Shown here one piece after another: positions 22,888-29,451 of a DNA stretch of 29,451 nt. The stretch is from positions 1-29,451 of the IMG/VR virus record IMGVR_UViG_3300021376_002984. One strand, written 5' to 3'. The translations under genes and the position numbers were made by a program. The notes under the pieces were generated by a model. It was not told where the DNA came from. It searched no databases and saw nothing but the letters and a program-made list of their open reading frames with translations. Source of the DNA: a virus. Numbering within the stretch: position 1 is the stretch's first letter; each line of letters starts with the position of its first letter.

Positions 22888-23226
22888 TTATCCAGATAAA
22901 TAATTTAAAACTTTTGGTAAAGGAGTAGGGATATATATTACATCGCCAACAGATACATGAGATTCGGTTGGCTTATTATTAAATTTTGCTATCACCCACC
23001 AAGTTTTAGCATCACCATAAAATTGGTCTGCTAATTTAAAGTAACTATCACCCATTTTCCATGTATAGGTTATGATTTCAAATTTATTTAATTCCTCTCC
23101 TTTAGGATATCTAAAGTTTGGAGATTCATATTGACGTATAAATTTTACATTTCTTTTACGAAATGTTTCTTTATACATTTCTAAATTATTTTGTAGTATT
23201 TCTCTATTCTTATAACGATTGGACAT
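22888..23226 (-). CDS. LysM-domain baseplate protein (T4 gp53-like)
   Basis: 112 residues. After a basic N-terminus, residues about 45-105 hold a LysM-type fold: 'EIITYTWKMGDSYFKLADQFYG' (strand, GDS turn, helix with A/Y) followed by 'TWWVIAKFNN' (the 'xWxxIaxxN' element) and 'VSVGDVIYIPTPL' (the 'lxxGdxlxIP' strand). T4 gp53, a baseplate wedge protein, has the same short LysM-type layout, and such proteins sit next to tape measure and hub genes in many myophages. Here it is probably structural rather than a cell-wall binder. It starts 9 bases after the 318-aa gene's stop. Confidence 0.75.
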   Translation of the reverse strand: MSNRYKNREILQNNLEMYKETFRKRNVKFIRQYESPNFRYPKGEELNKFEIITYTWKMGDSYFKLADQFYGDAKTWWVIAKFNNKPTESHVSVGDVIYIPTPLPKVLNYLSG

Positions 23227-23235
23227 AATATATTT

Positions 23236-24192
23236 TTAATTATTAAATACTGCTAATTCCGTAATAGCTGGCGAGTTGGGTGTTGTAGTAAATCCAACCG
23301 AACCACCATTCCGATTTATTGGTATGCCGATAAGTTGTCCATCGGAACTTTTATAGACTTTGTATACATTCGTTGTATTCACTAAAGTAAATCTTTCAGG
23401 TGGCTTGCCACCCATAGAAGTTGGACTAACTTGATATATTCTTCCTTGTGGCGCGGCATTAGGACCAGATTCTAATAATCTAGAAGTATATAGTTGTATT
23501 TCGTTACTGGGAGTTGTAGCTTGTTGCGTAGCAGCTGATGTTGAACCAGAGGCAGGGGTAGTCGCACCAACAAAAGTTCGCTTATCATATTTATGCGCAA
23601 AGGCATAACTAAATCCTTCCCCAACTTTTATTCTTGGTACGTGTTTATTTCCAATAACTTTAGTTCCCAATGCATGCTCATGCAGCACATTAAAAGTAAA
23701 AGAAGCTTTAAGCAATTTTGGATATATTATACCACTATCAATAAAGTGTCCACTATTCATTTCTGGCTTAAAATCAAATCCGTTTAAATATCCTAATAAT
23801 CCCTCGCCTGTTTGTACATTACAAATCAAATTAGACATTTCTATTCTGAATAGCGGTGGAGCAGAAATATTGCTTGAGCCAGATAATCTTTCATCATACA
23901 CAGGATATAAACCTTTAATAATTGTATCTAAATTAGATAAATTTTCTTTAGCGTTTATTATATCAGAATTTGGTATATCAAAAGCTAAATTAATAGTTCT
24001 AGATGTATTTTTGAAAGTAGCTATAGGATCCATCCTACCATAAATTTCTTGTGTTGTCCAATTACTTTTAAAAGAGTCGTTATAATCTGTCACGAACGCA
24101 GGAAAAGTTACAGTTTCATTTATACTAAATGAATATATTTTTATTTGATATTCAGTATTTTGATATAAACTACTAAATCCATAATATGACAT
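23236..24192 (-). CDS. Putative tail/baseplate protein (318 aa)
   Basis: 318 residues. The first 190 residues are beta-rich: 'FPAFVTDYNDSFKSNWTTQEIYGRM', here 'NWTTQEIYGRMDPIATF' then 'TSRTINLAFDIP' and 'PLFRIEMSNLI', and 'GYLNGFDFKPEM', a pattern common to tube-like or tail-tube-initiator proteins that lie between tape measure and baseplate genes. From about residue 210 a Ser/Thr/Ala/Gln-rich linker leads to a separate C-terminal part. No cysteine motif or enzyme motif. AAGGATATT precedes ATG. Could be the equivalent of T4 gp54/gp48 (tube initiation), but I cannot show that. Confidence 0.5.
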   Translation of the reverse strand: MSYYGFSSLYQNTEYQIKIYSFSINETVTFPAFVTDYNDSFKSNWTTQEIYGRMDPIATFKNTSRTINLAFDIPNSDIINAKENLSNLDTIIKGLYPVYDERLSGSSNISAPPLFRIEMSNLICNVQTGEGLLGYLNGFDFKPEMNSGHFIDSGIIYPKLLKASFTFNVLHEHALGTKVIGNKHVPRIKVGEGFSYAFAHKYDKRTFVGATTPASGSTSAATQQATTPSNEIQLYTSRLLESGPNAAPQGRIYQVSPTSMGGKPPERFTLVNTTNVYKVYKSSDGQLIGIPINRNGGSVGFTTTPNSPAITELAVFNN

Positions 24193-24206
24193 AATATCCT
24201 TAACCG

Positions 24207-26804
24207 TTATCCATTACCGTTAACTAATTTACCCAAATTTCCCGTTAAAGTGCCATTTAGCACTTGACCATCTTTTAATACTAATTTAATGTCTATTGGT
24301 TCATTGTTAGTTTTTGGTGTTAGTATACCTTTTAATTCTTTTAATGCTACAGCGAGCGCATCTTTATCAGAATCTTTTGATTTTTCTTGTGCTACATAAT
24401 ATTCTCTTACAGCATCAACAAAGTCTTTAGCTGGTTTAATTTCTTCTTCTTTGATTGTTTTTGCGGTATATAGAGTATCGTTTAACGCTCTTAAGGTAAC
24501 ATCCTTACCTTCAGGAATTGCTCTTAAAGCTAATCCTATGGTCAAAATAGCAGCTGCTGTTTGATTTGCTCCTTCTTTAATATCTTTTATTGCAGAAACT
24601 TTATCTGTGAAAGTAGTAAAAGCTTCTAATTTAGTAACATCTAGTGTTTGTAAGGAATTACCCAATGCTGCTATGGCTATTGACAAACCCATTATACCCA
24701 ACACACCAGCACCAAAAAATATAAGACCCGGACCTGTAAGAAACGCTCCAAGTGCAAACATACCAATAGTTAATAAAGTTAAAACTCCTAACCCTTTCAT
24801 CACTTGTTCAAAATCGATCCCAGTAAATTGTTTAAGAGCAAAAGCAAATACGATCATTGAAGCACCAACGGCAGCAGCTACTAATGTAAAAATTAAAGCT
24901 CCTTTTAAAACACCCGCAGTGTTACCAAAGGCGGCAAAACCTTGTGCCATACCTTCCATTGCCGATTTAAAAGAAAAACCAGCTTTTGGATCCATTTCTG
25001 GTATTTTAGGAACTACTGGAACTTCTGGGGTTTTTCCTTTAAAAAACGCATTAACGCCAGATAAGAAGCCACCACCTTCTGGAGCCTTCATTGCAGCTGT
25101 CATCGCCTTTATTCTTGCAGGCATGGACGCGATAAAACCATACATGCTTTTTAGTGGAGACAATAGAGAAGTTATATTGCCACCAAAAAACTTAATTCCT
25201 AACCCAACGCCAATTAAAGTTCCACCAAACCCAAATGCTTTATCATTTAACCAAGTAATCCATTCAACTAATGTTTCTATAGTAGAAACTAATGGTTTGA
25301 TGATAACTAAAAATCCATTAAAGATTTCATTCATTTTTTTCTGCGTGGTTACTGCTTCCTTTTGAACAGCTTCTAATTTTTCTTGAGTTGCTGCCTGTTT
25401 TTCCATATCGGCATTTAAATCAGAAGTAGAAGAACCAAATAGTTTACTTGCTTCATTTAAATCGCTTATTCCCAAAGAAGCAGCAATAGCTTTTTTCTCA
25501 TATTTATCAAGAGAATCAAAATTCTTTCCACTCATATCAAATGAACGTTTTAATATTTCTATGCGCTCACTTTCTGTGGCATTTAACATTTCTACTGAAT
25601 TTAAATAATCACCGCCTAATATAGCGTTTAATCTGCCTGCTGCACGGGCACCGCCTTCAAATGTATCAAAGGTATCACCGACTATGCCCATTAAGGTATT
25701 CATTTCCATACCAAGCGATTTAGCTTGTTTTTGTAATTGTATAAATACTTCTACGCCTTGCTTGCCGAAAGCAGCCATTTTAGGTGTTGCAGCAGCAAAT
25801 TCTTGTGCCATTTTTTGCGGTGGCACACCCATTCCTATAGCTGCACGGGCAAGATATTCATTTGTTGTCCGTGCTTCATCGGCGGTCATGCGCATACCCT
25901 TGGTCAAATCATTTATGATTTTTCCAGTAGTGCTGGCGCTAACGCCTAATAGTTCCATTTTTGCAGCAGATTCGGCTAAATCCTTTTGAACGTTTTTATT
26001 TAAATTAGAAAAGCCGCTCATTGAGACAAATAATTCACCAGCAGCTTTATTTAATTCTTCAAATCCAATACCAAATTGGCTTAAACCCATGCCAAAATTA
26101 AAAGTACGATCTGCTATCTGACCGGTTGTTTTAGCAAATTGTGCATTACCTTCATTAACCTTTGAAAGTAACTCAGCGGCGTTATCAACAAATTTTTGAA
26201 ACAATGCGGATGTTAAACTGACGCCCCTTTTATAGTTACGCCATACATCATCTAGAGCAAACATTCTTGATGTTTGTATTTCAATAGAATTTATAATTTC
26301 TTTATGTATTCTTTGCTCTTGTCCTAGAACCTCAACACGTTTATCGGAAATTTCTAGATTTCTTTGTGAAGCGGCTATTTGTTCTTTAATTATAGGTATT
26401 TCCGCTTTAGCGGCATTTAATTGATTTTGTTGCTCTTTGGTTAAAATACCATTATTGTTTTTTTGTTGTTCTTCAAGAGTTTTTATTTTTTGATTTATCA
26501 ATAATAAATCATTTTGTTTTTTTATTAAATCATCAGTAAATTTTTTTCTTTCATCGGCAATTTTTTTTGCGTCTTCAGATATTCTTGCATTTTTACTGTT
26601 TTCTAATTCAGCTAATCTATTTGTTTCTCTTATTAAATCATTGCCCTTTTGTCTTTCTTCATTTTGTTTTATTAAAATTTTTACTAGATCAGAAGAAGAA
26701 GTTTCAACTAATTTCATAAAATCGTCTAGTTCTTTAACTGACGTGCCAGATTGCTTCAGCAATTCTCTTAATTCTTCTAATTGTTCTTTAGTAGGAACAG
26801 CCAT
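24207..26804 (-). CDS. Tail tape measure protein
   Basis: 865 residues. N-terminal 190 residues are a long charged coiled coil (NRLAELENSKNARISEDAKK and similar). The middle is Ala/Gly/Met-rich and helical ('AAIGMGVPPQKMAQEFAAAT'), and hydrophobic segments occur at about 526-540, 635-656 and 672-715, the membrane-active parts of a tape measure released during DNA entry. This composition, size and position after the tube/chaperone genes are typical. By the usual 0.15 nm per residue, 865 residues would set a tail of roughly 130 nm (rule of thumb, not measured). It starts 50 bases downstream of a terminator hairpin. Confidence 0.88.
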   Translation of the reverse strand: MAVPTKEQLEELRELLKQSGTSVKELDDFMKLVETSSSDLVKILIKQNEERQKGNDLIRETNRLAELENSKNARISEDAKKIADERKKFTDDLIKKQNDLLLINQKIKTLEEQQKNNNGILTKEQQNQLNAAKAEIPIIKEQIAASQRNLEISDKRVEVLGQEQRIHKEIINSIEIQTSRMFALDDVWRNYKRGVSLTSALFQKFVDNAAELLSKVNEGNAQFAKTTGQIADRTFNFGMGLSQFGIGFEELNKAAGELFVSMSGFSNLNKNVQKDLAESAAKMELLGVSASTTGKIINDLTKGMRMTADEARTTNEYLARAAIGMGVPPQKMAQEFAAATPKMAAFGKQGVEVFIQLQKQAKSLGMEMNTLMGIVGDTFDTFEGGARAAGRLNAILGGDYLNSVEMLNATESERIEILKRSFDMSGKNFDSLDKYEKKAIAASLGISDLNEASKLFGSSTSDLNADMEKQAATQEKLEAVQKEAVTTQKKMNEIFNGFLVIIKPLVSTIETLVEWITWLNDKAFGFGGTLIGVGLGIKFFGGNITSLLSPLKSMYGFIASMPARIKAMTAAMKAPEGGGFLSGVNAFFKGKTPEVPVVPKIPEMDPKAGFSFKSAMEGMAQGFAAFGNTAGVLKGALIFTLVAAAVGASMIVFAFALKQFTGIDFEQVMKGLGVLTLLTIGMFALGAFLTGPGLIFFGAGVLGIMGLSIAIAALGNSLQTLDVTKLEAFTTFTDKVSAIKDIKEGANQTAAAILTIGLALRAIPEGKDVTLRALNDTLYTAKTIKEEEIKPAKDFVDAVREYYVAQEKSKDSDKDALAVALKELKGILTPKTNNEPIDIKLVLKDGQVLNGTLTGNLGKLVNGNG

Positions 26805-26849
26805 AATATTTATCCATTAAAAACTACACAAAATAATTAGACAATAAAT

Positions 26850-26880
26850 AAAAATTGAGCGGATAATTAAATCCGCTCAA
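26850..26880 (-). terminator. Hairpin terminator before the tape measure gene
   Basis: 10-bp perfect stem (TTGAGCGGAT / ATCCGCTCAA; arms 26871-26880 and 26855-26864), 6-base loop, followed on the minus strand by TTTTTATTTATT. Directly follows the stop of the small chaperone-like frame at 26883. It would reduce read-through into the tape measure gene, helping to set the ratio between abundant tube proteins and the scarce tape measure. Confidence 0.8.
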
Positions 26881-26882
26881 GA

Positions 26883-27119
26883 TTATTTACGACTTGCCTT
26901 TTTTATTGCATCATTTTCTTCTTTTAGTTGATCTATTAGCTTTTTAACAAACCATTGTCGCAAACCAATTGGCAAATTGTAGCTTTCAAAAAGACTGAAT
27001 CCGCCATAATATTTCAAATAAAAGAATTGTTCATATATATTTTCTTGGTATTCGCTATTTAACCCAAAAAAAGTCTGCGGACAGCGGCACCTCCATCTCC
27101 GCTTCATATGAACAAGCAC
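26883..27119 (-). CDS. Small downstream frame of a tail-assembly chaperone pair (probable frameshift extension)
   Basis: Read independently this is 78 residues from GTG 27119 (ATG 27107 possible), but the first 18 residues are only the upstream gene's sequence read in another frame (RRWRCRCPQ) and no start has a convincing ribosome site. The natural-looking protein begins at GLNSEYQENIYEQFFYLKYY (27065 downward) and ends 60 residues later with a charged helix. It is therefore best read as an extension reached from 27055-27927 by +1/-2 slippage on a T7 run (27066-27072). Position between tube and tape measure genes is where lambda gpG/gpGT, Mu and P2 carry frameshifted chaperones. Confidence 0.6.
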   Translation of the reverse strand: MLVHMKRRWRCRCPQTFFGLNSEYQENIYEQFFYLKYYGGFSLFESYNLPIGLRQWFVKKLIDQLKEENDAIKKASRK

Positions 27120-27927
27120 TACAAGTAAACGTTTTCTTTAGATCTACTGCTTTTACTGTATTTTGATATTGTTTACGTAAAAACCTTGAGTCAGCTGCTG
27201 GAAGCAAACTAACTACTCTAGCAAGAGTATCTTTATCTGTATTGCCTTGTATGGAAACAATCATACAGCGTAATTGCTCTAACAGCGTAGAATCGCCGCT
27301 ATTGCCCTTCTTTTTGCTTTCTGATACACGCAGCAACTCTTTCTCGTCCATACCATTTAAAGCCCTGCAAATCACCGTGTACTTCGTTACAGGCAGTGTT
27401 ACGACGAATAAACCGTTATCATCAACTTGCAATGAGCTTTCTTCGCTTTCTAGTTGCTCAAGCCTTTCTAATAAATTAAAAGTGCTTTTAACTTTTTCAT
27501 TACATGATGGACAGGTAACAGTTGTATTATAATCCGCTCCATAAGCTGAAATGCGTGAAGCAACTATGATTGCATTTCTATCCTCTACAGTTAATGTGTC
27601 AGTATTGATATTCTTATCCAATACTAGAGATTGTATAAGTTTATCTAATGCAACACCTTTTTTAAGTAGATTACGAGAAGTAAGAATATCTTCTTCTTTA
27701 GCGGTCATTTGTTTGATTTCAATGCTGTCTTTTTTATGTAATGGGTGATGTGGTGGATAAAATAATCCTTTGGATGGCAAAGCAACAAATTCTGTTGGTA
27801 CCATGAAATCTAACTGTGTTGCTTGCAGTGGATTATTTTGTTGTAAAGGTTGGGTTGCTAATTGTTGAGTTGGTAGTCCGTCTTGACGATTTAAGTTTGC
27901 CCCTAAACGATCTTCGTTATTGCGCAT
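27055..27927 (-). CDS. T4 baseplate/PF12322-type protein, probable tail-assembly chaperone
   Basis: 290 residues. A Gln/Asn/Leu-rich disordered start is followed by the family block: 'VALPSKGLFYPPHHPL' (FPSkGkfYp..hPL), 'IEIKQMTAKEEDILTSRNLL', 'LTVEDRNAIIVASRISAYGADY'. That is the signature of the T4 baseplate protein family that includes gp26. It carries two CxxC pairs, CPSC (139-142) and CSAC (269-272), likely one zinc ribbon split by an inserted helical domain. The frame ends in TTT TTT TGG GTT AAA TAG; the 7-T run is the slip site proposed for the downstream frame. Follows the second tail tube gene by 30 bases. Confidence 0.75.
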   Translation of the reverse strand: MRNNEDRLGANLNRQDGLPTQQLATQPLQQNNPLQATQLDFMVPTEFVALPSKGLFYPPHHPLHKKDSIEIKQMTAKEEDILTSRNLLKKGVALDKLIQSLVLDKNINTDTLTVEDRNAIIVASRISAYGADYNTTVTCPSCNEKVKSTFNLLERLEQLESEESSLQVDDNGLFVVTLPVTKYTVICRALNGMDEKELLRVSESKKKGNSGDSTLLEQLRCMIVSIQGNTDKDTLARVVSLLPAADSRFLRKQYQNTVKAVDLKKTFTCSACSYEAEMEVPLSADFFWVK

Positions 27928-27957
27928 TTTTTACCTAGCTTTCTTTAAAAGTACTAC

Positions 27958-28518
27958 TTATTTAATTTTCTTGTTTCTATCGATATCAAATTTTAATTCT
28001 GCAAAATCATAATTTATTGTTGCGTCTATGGTAACTATATCTTCACTTGCATAAGATAGATTACCATATTTTATATTTGATATTAAAGGATTATATAATA
28101 ACCATTTTTCTATTTCAGCACCACCAGTGTTTATTTGTATAATTTCAATATTTTCTATATTAGTAATCATATCTATTTTATTAATATTATTTTCTTGAGT
28201 TAAATTTGGTAAATAATAACCACTTCTGTTTGCCAATACATGAAATATTCTAGAGGCATCTTCGCTATATTTTTGCCCAACCACAGAGGCAACTTTAATA
28301 TTGATTGGCTTCCACTTAACAAGGCCGGGATACTTAAAATAATGATTTAAAAGTAAATGTTCTGATGTAGTGATTTCCATTTCTGGCTTACCACATTCCA
28401 TCAGAGCATATCTTAATTTATCTAAATTACTTTCTAATTTATTATCGCCAAACTGTAAATACCAACGATATTGGCGTAATGGTTCAGGAGTGTTATTTAT
28501 GTCAGACCAAAACGCCAT
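27958..28518 (-). CDS. Tail tube protein, second copy (T4 gp19-like)
   Basis: 186 residues, paralogue of the preceding gene: both begin MAFWS, then 'EPLRQYRW', then 'LNHxFxYPG' and end with 'YDxAxL' strands ('NYGNLSYASEDIVTIDATINYDF', here split as KYGNLSYASEDI and TINYDFAELK). Beta-barrel tube subunits of the gp19 family assemble as hexameric rings inside the sheath. Differences are spread over the length and this copy is more acidic. No clear Shine-Dalgarno precedes its ATG (AATACTAATACTAT), which suggests lower or coupled translation compared with the first copy. It may form the tube end or a special ring. Confidence 0.8.
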   Translation of the reverse strand: MAFWSDINNTPEPLRQYRWYLQFGDNKLESNLDKLRYALMECGKPEMEITTSEHLLLNHYFKYPGLVKWKPINIKVASVVGQKYSEDASRIFHVLANRSGYYLPNLTQENNINKIDMITNIENIEIIQINTGGAEIEKWLLYNPLISNIKYGNLSYASEDIVTIDATINYDFAELKFDIDRNKKIK

Positions 28519-28530
28519 ATAGTATTAGTA

Positions 28531-29115
28531 TTATGGAACGCCGAGATTATTAATATTTCTTACGCTATCATCCCGATCGTTGACATCCATTAACTTTGCC
28601 CAATCATATCTTACAGTAGTAGTAATTTCTACTATTTCTTCACTAGAATAATCTAAACTGCCGAATTGTACGCTAGTAAAAAATGGATTAGCTAATCTCC
28701 AACGTTCTAAAATTTGACCATCCGGGTTTAATTGTATAATATCAATTGAAGAACCGAGCATATTGCTAAATTTTCTTTTTCCTATGCTAGAGACATTATC
28801 AAAACCGGTTACATTTGTTGGTACCCCATACCCAGCTCCTAAAAAAACATTATTAACTAAATTTGTGGCATTTGGTGTTGTAATCGCTGCAAAAGTCATA
28901 TTAATCGCTTCCCACTCAAGACGACCGGGATAATAAAAGAAATGATTAAGATATTTGTGCGTTATTTCACCAACTTTGGCTTTTGGTTTATCAACTTTTT
29001 TTAATGCATATATAAGACTGTCCATAGAGCCGTTGGTAACTTCGGTGGCACCAAAATTTATTATCCAACGATATTGTCTTAATGGTTCTGATTCTTGTTT
29101 GCTCCAAAATGCCAT
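28531..29115 (-). CDS. Tail tube protein, first copy (T4 gp19-like)
   Basis: 194 residues. gp19-family features: N-terminal 'EPLRQYRWIINFG', 'HKYLNHFFYYPGRLEWEAINMTF' (here YPGRLEWEAINMTF as the conserved strand pair), a central flexible part with 'GAGYGVPTNVTG', and C-terminal 'QFGSLDYSSEEIVEIT' with 'VRYDWAKLMDV'. Translated from AGGAG 9 bases before ATG, stronger than for the second copy, so it is probably the main tube subunit. Directly follows the sheath gene (42-base gap). Confidence 0.85.
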   Translation of the reverse strand: MAFWSKQESEPLRQYRWIINFGATEVTNGSMDSLIYALKKVDKPKAKVGEITHKYLNHFFYYPGRLEWEAINMTFAAITTPNATNLVNNVFLGAGYGVPTNVTGFDNVSSIGKRKFSNMLGSSIDIIQLNPDGQILERWRLANPFFTSVQFGSLDYSSEEIVEITTTVRYDWAKLMDVNDRDDSVRNINNLGVP

Positions 29116-29157
29116 TTTTTTATTCTCCTAAAATTAAATTCCTATAATATATATAGT

Positions 29158-29451
29158 CTAATCGTTGAAACTTGCGCCGGTATTTGTAATAACGAAGTCA
29201 AGAGCGATAAATTCAATAGCGCGGGTTGGCTTCAAAAGGATCTTGGCATATACAACGTTGCGATCTACAAGTTCTGGCGTTGTTGTTGTTTCATCAAGAA
29301 TTAAACGATACTCTGATAATCCAAAGCGTGACTTAACGCTTGCAAGGAATGGTTCTGCTTGATTTGTGAAACGCTTCCAAGTTACTTGGATGTTTGGGTC
29401 AAAGAGAACAACGCTTGCCATGCGGCTAATTTCTTTTTTCAAGTAGATCAT
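29158..29451 (-). CDS. Tail sheath protein, C-terminal part (5' end outside window)
   Basis: Last 97 residues or so of a contractile tail sheath, open to the window edge; the Met at 29451 is only the edge codon. 'VVLFDPNIQVTWKRFTNQAEPFL' (key residues F-x-P-N, then RFxN-x-xEPFL), 'YRLILDETTTTPELVDRNVV' and 'PTRAIEFIALDFVITNTGASF' match the C-terminal domain of T4 gp18-like sheaths, which interlock with neighbouring subunits and contract to drive the tube into the host. Stop TAA at 29158. Confidence 0.9.
   Translation of the reverse strand: MIYLKKEISRMASVVLFDPNIQVTWKRFTNQAEPFLASVKSRFGLSEYRLILDETTTTPELVDRNVVYAKILLKPTRAIEFIALDFVITNTGASFND

Noticed and set aside
24607-25365. Long plus-strand open frame (252 codons) inside the tape measure gene
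   Set aside because: Pro/Lys/Asn-rich translation with no domain; it is the antisense of a well-supported Ala-rich gene, and no plus-strand gene exists elsewhere.
1-29451. tRNA genes, CRISPR arrays, integrase, IS elements
   Set aside because: Intergenic gaps are nearly all under 80 bases and hold only hairpins and ribosome sites; no cloverleaf, repeat-spacer array or recombinase sequence was seen.

Overview
The window is a continuous piece of a large, AT-rich, strictly lytic-looking contractile-tailed bacteriophage (Caudoviricetes, myovirus morphology). All credible genes lie on the minus strand, so the transcript runs from base 29451 down to base 1. Evidence for a phage is the tail series (sheath C-terminus, two T4 gp19-like tube proteins, PF12322-type protein, tape measure, LysM/gp53-like baseplate protein, large hub-like protein) running into a replication and nucleotide-metabolism module. 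No tRNA, CRISPR, integrase or insertion sequence is visible. The host cannot be named. Calcium-binding 'CDGxDNDCxGxxDE' repeats in the last gene are typical of Myxococcota/Deltaproteobacteria and relatives, which is only a weak hint.

Layout in transcription order. (1) 29451-18805, virion module: sheath end, duplicated tail tubes, a probable tail-assembly chaperone pair with a frameshift-like junction, tape measure, baseplate proteins and an unassigned structural-looking protein. (2) 18797-16516: a short family A DNA polymerase, a divergent tubulin/FtsZ-like protein and a WYL_2-like small protein. (3) 16439-9528: T4-like ssDNA-binding protein, RecA/UvsX recombinase, UV-damage endonuclease, dCMP-deaminase-like protein (interrupted reading frame), 5' nuclease and DnaB/gp41-like helicase. 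(4) 9524-4229: thioredoxin, adenosylcobalamin-dependent class II ribonucleotide reductase, two small tagged proteins, GroES-like co-chaperonin and flavin-dependent thymidylate synthase ThyX. (5) 4236-1: a sugar-activation group (eukaryotic-type phosphomannomutase, Rossmann-like protein, nucleotidyltransferase-like protein), small proteins, a DGxHR-motif protein and a predicted lipoprotein with metal-binding repeats and a von Willebrand A domain, cut by the window edge.

The genes cover dNTP supply (ribonucleotide reductase plus thioredoxin, deaminase, ThyX), replication and recombination (polymerase, helicase, SSB, recombinase, 5' nuclease), repair (UvsE) and virion assembly. The most unusual signals are: the tubulin-like protein next to a polymerase with no proofreading domain; three otherwise unrelated proteins sharing an N-terminal 'MKIxKxYLxxIIKEE' tag that resembles a capsid-targeting and protease-cleavage peptide; repeated hairpin / T-tract / Shine-Dalgarno modules that replace promoters between genes; two homopolymer junctions where one base separates two reading frames; and the phage-encoded vWA lipoprotein.
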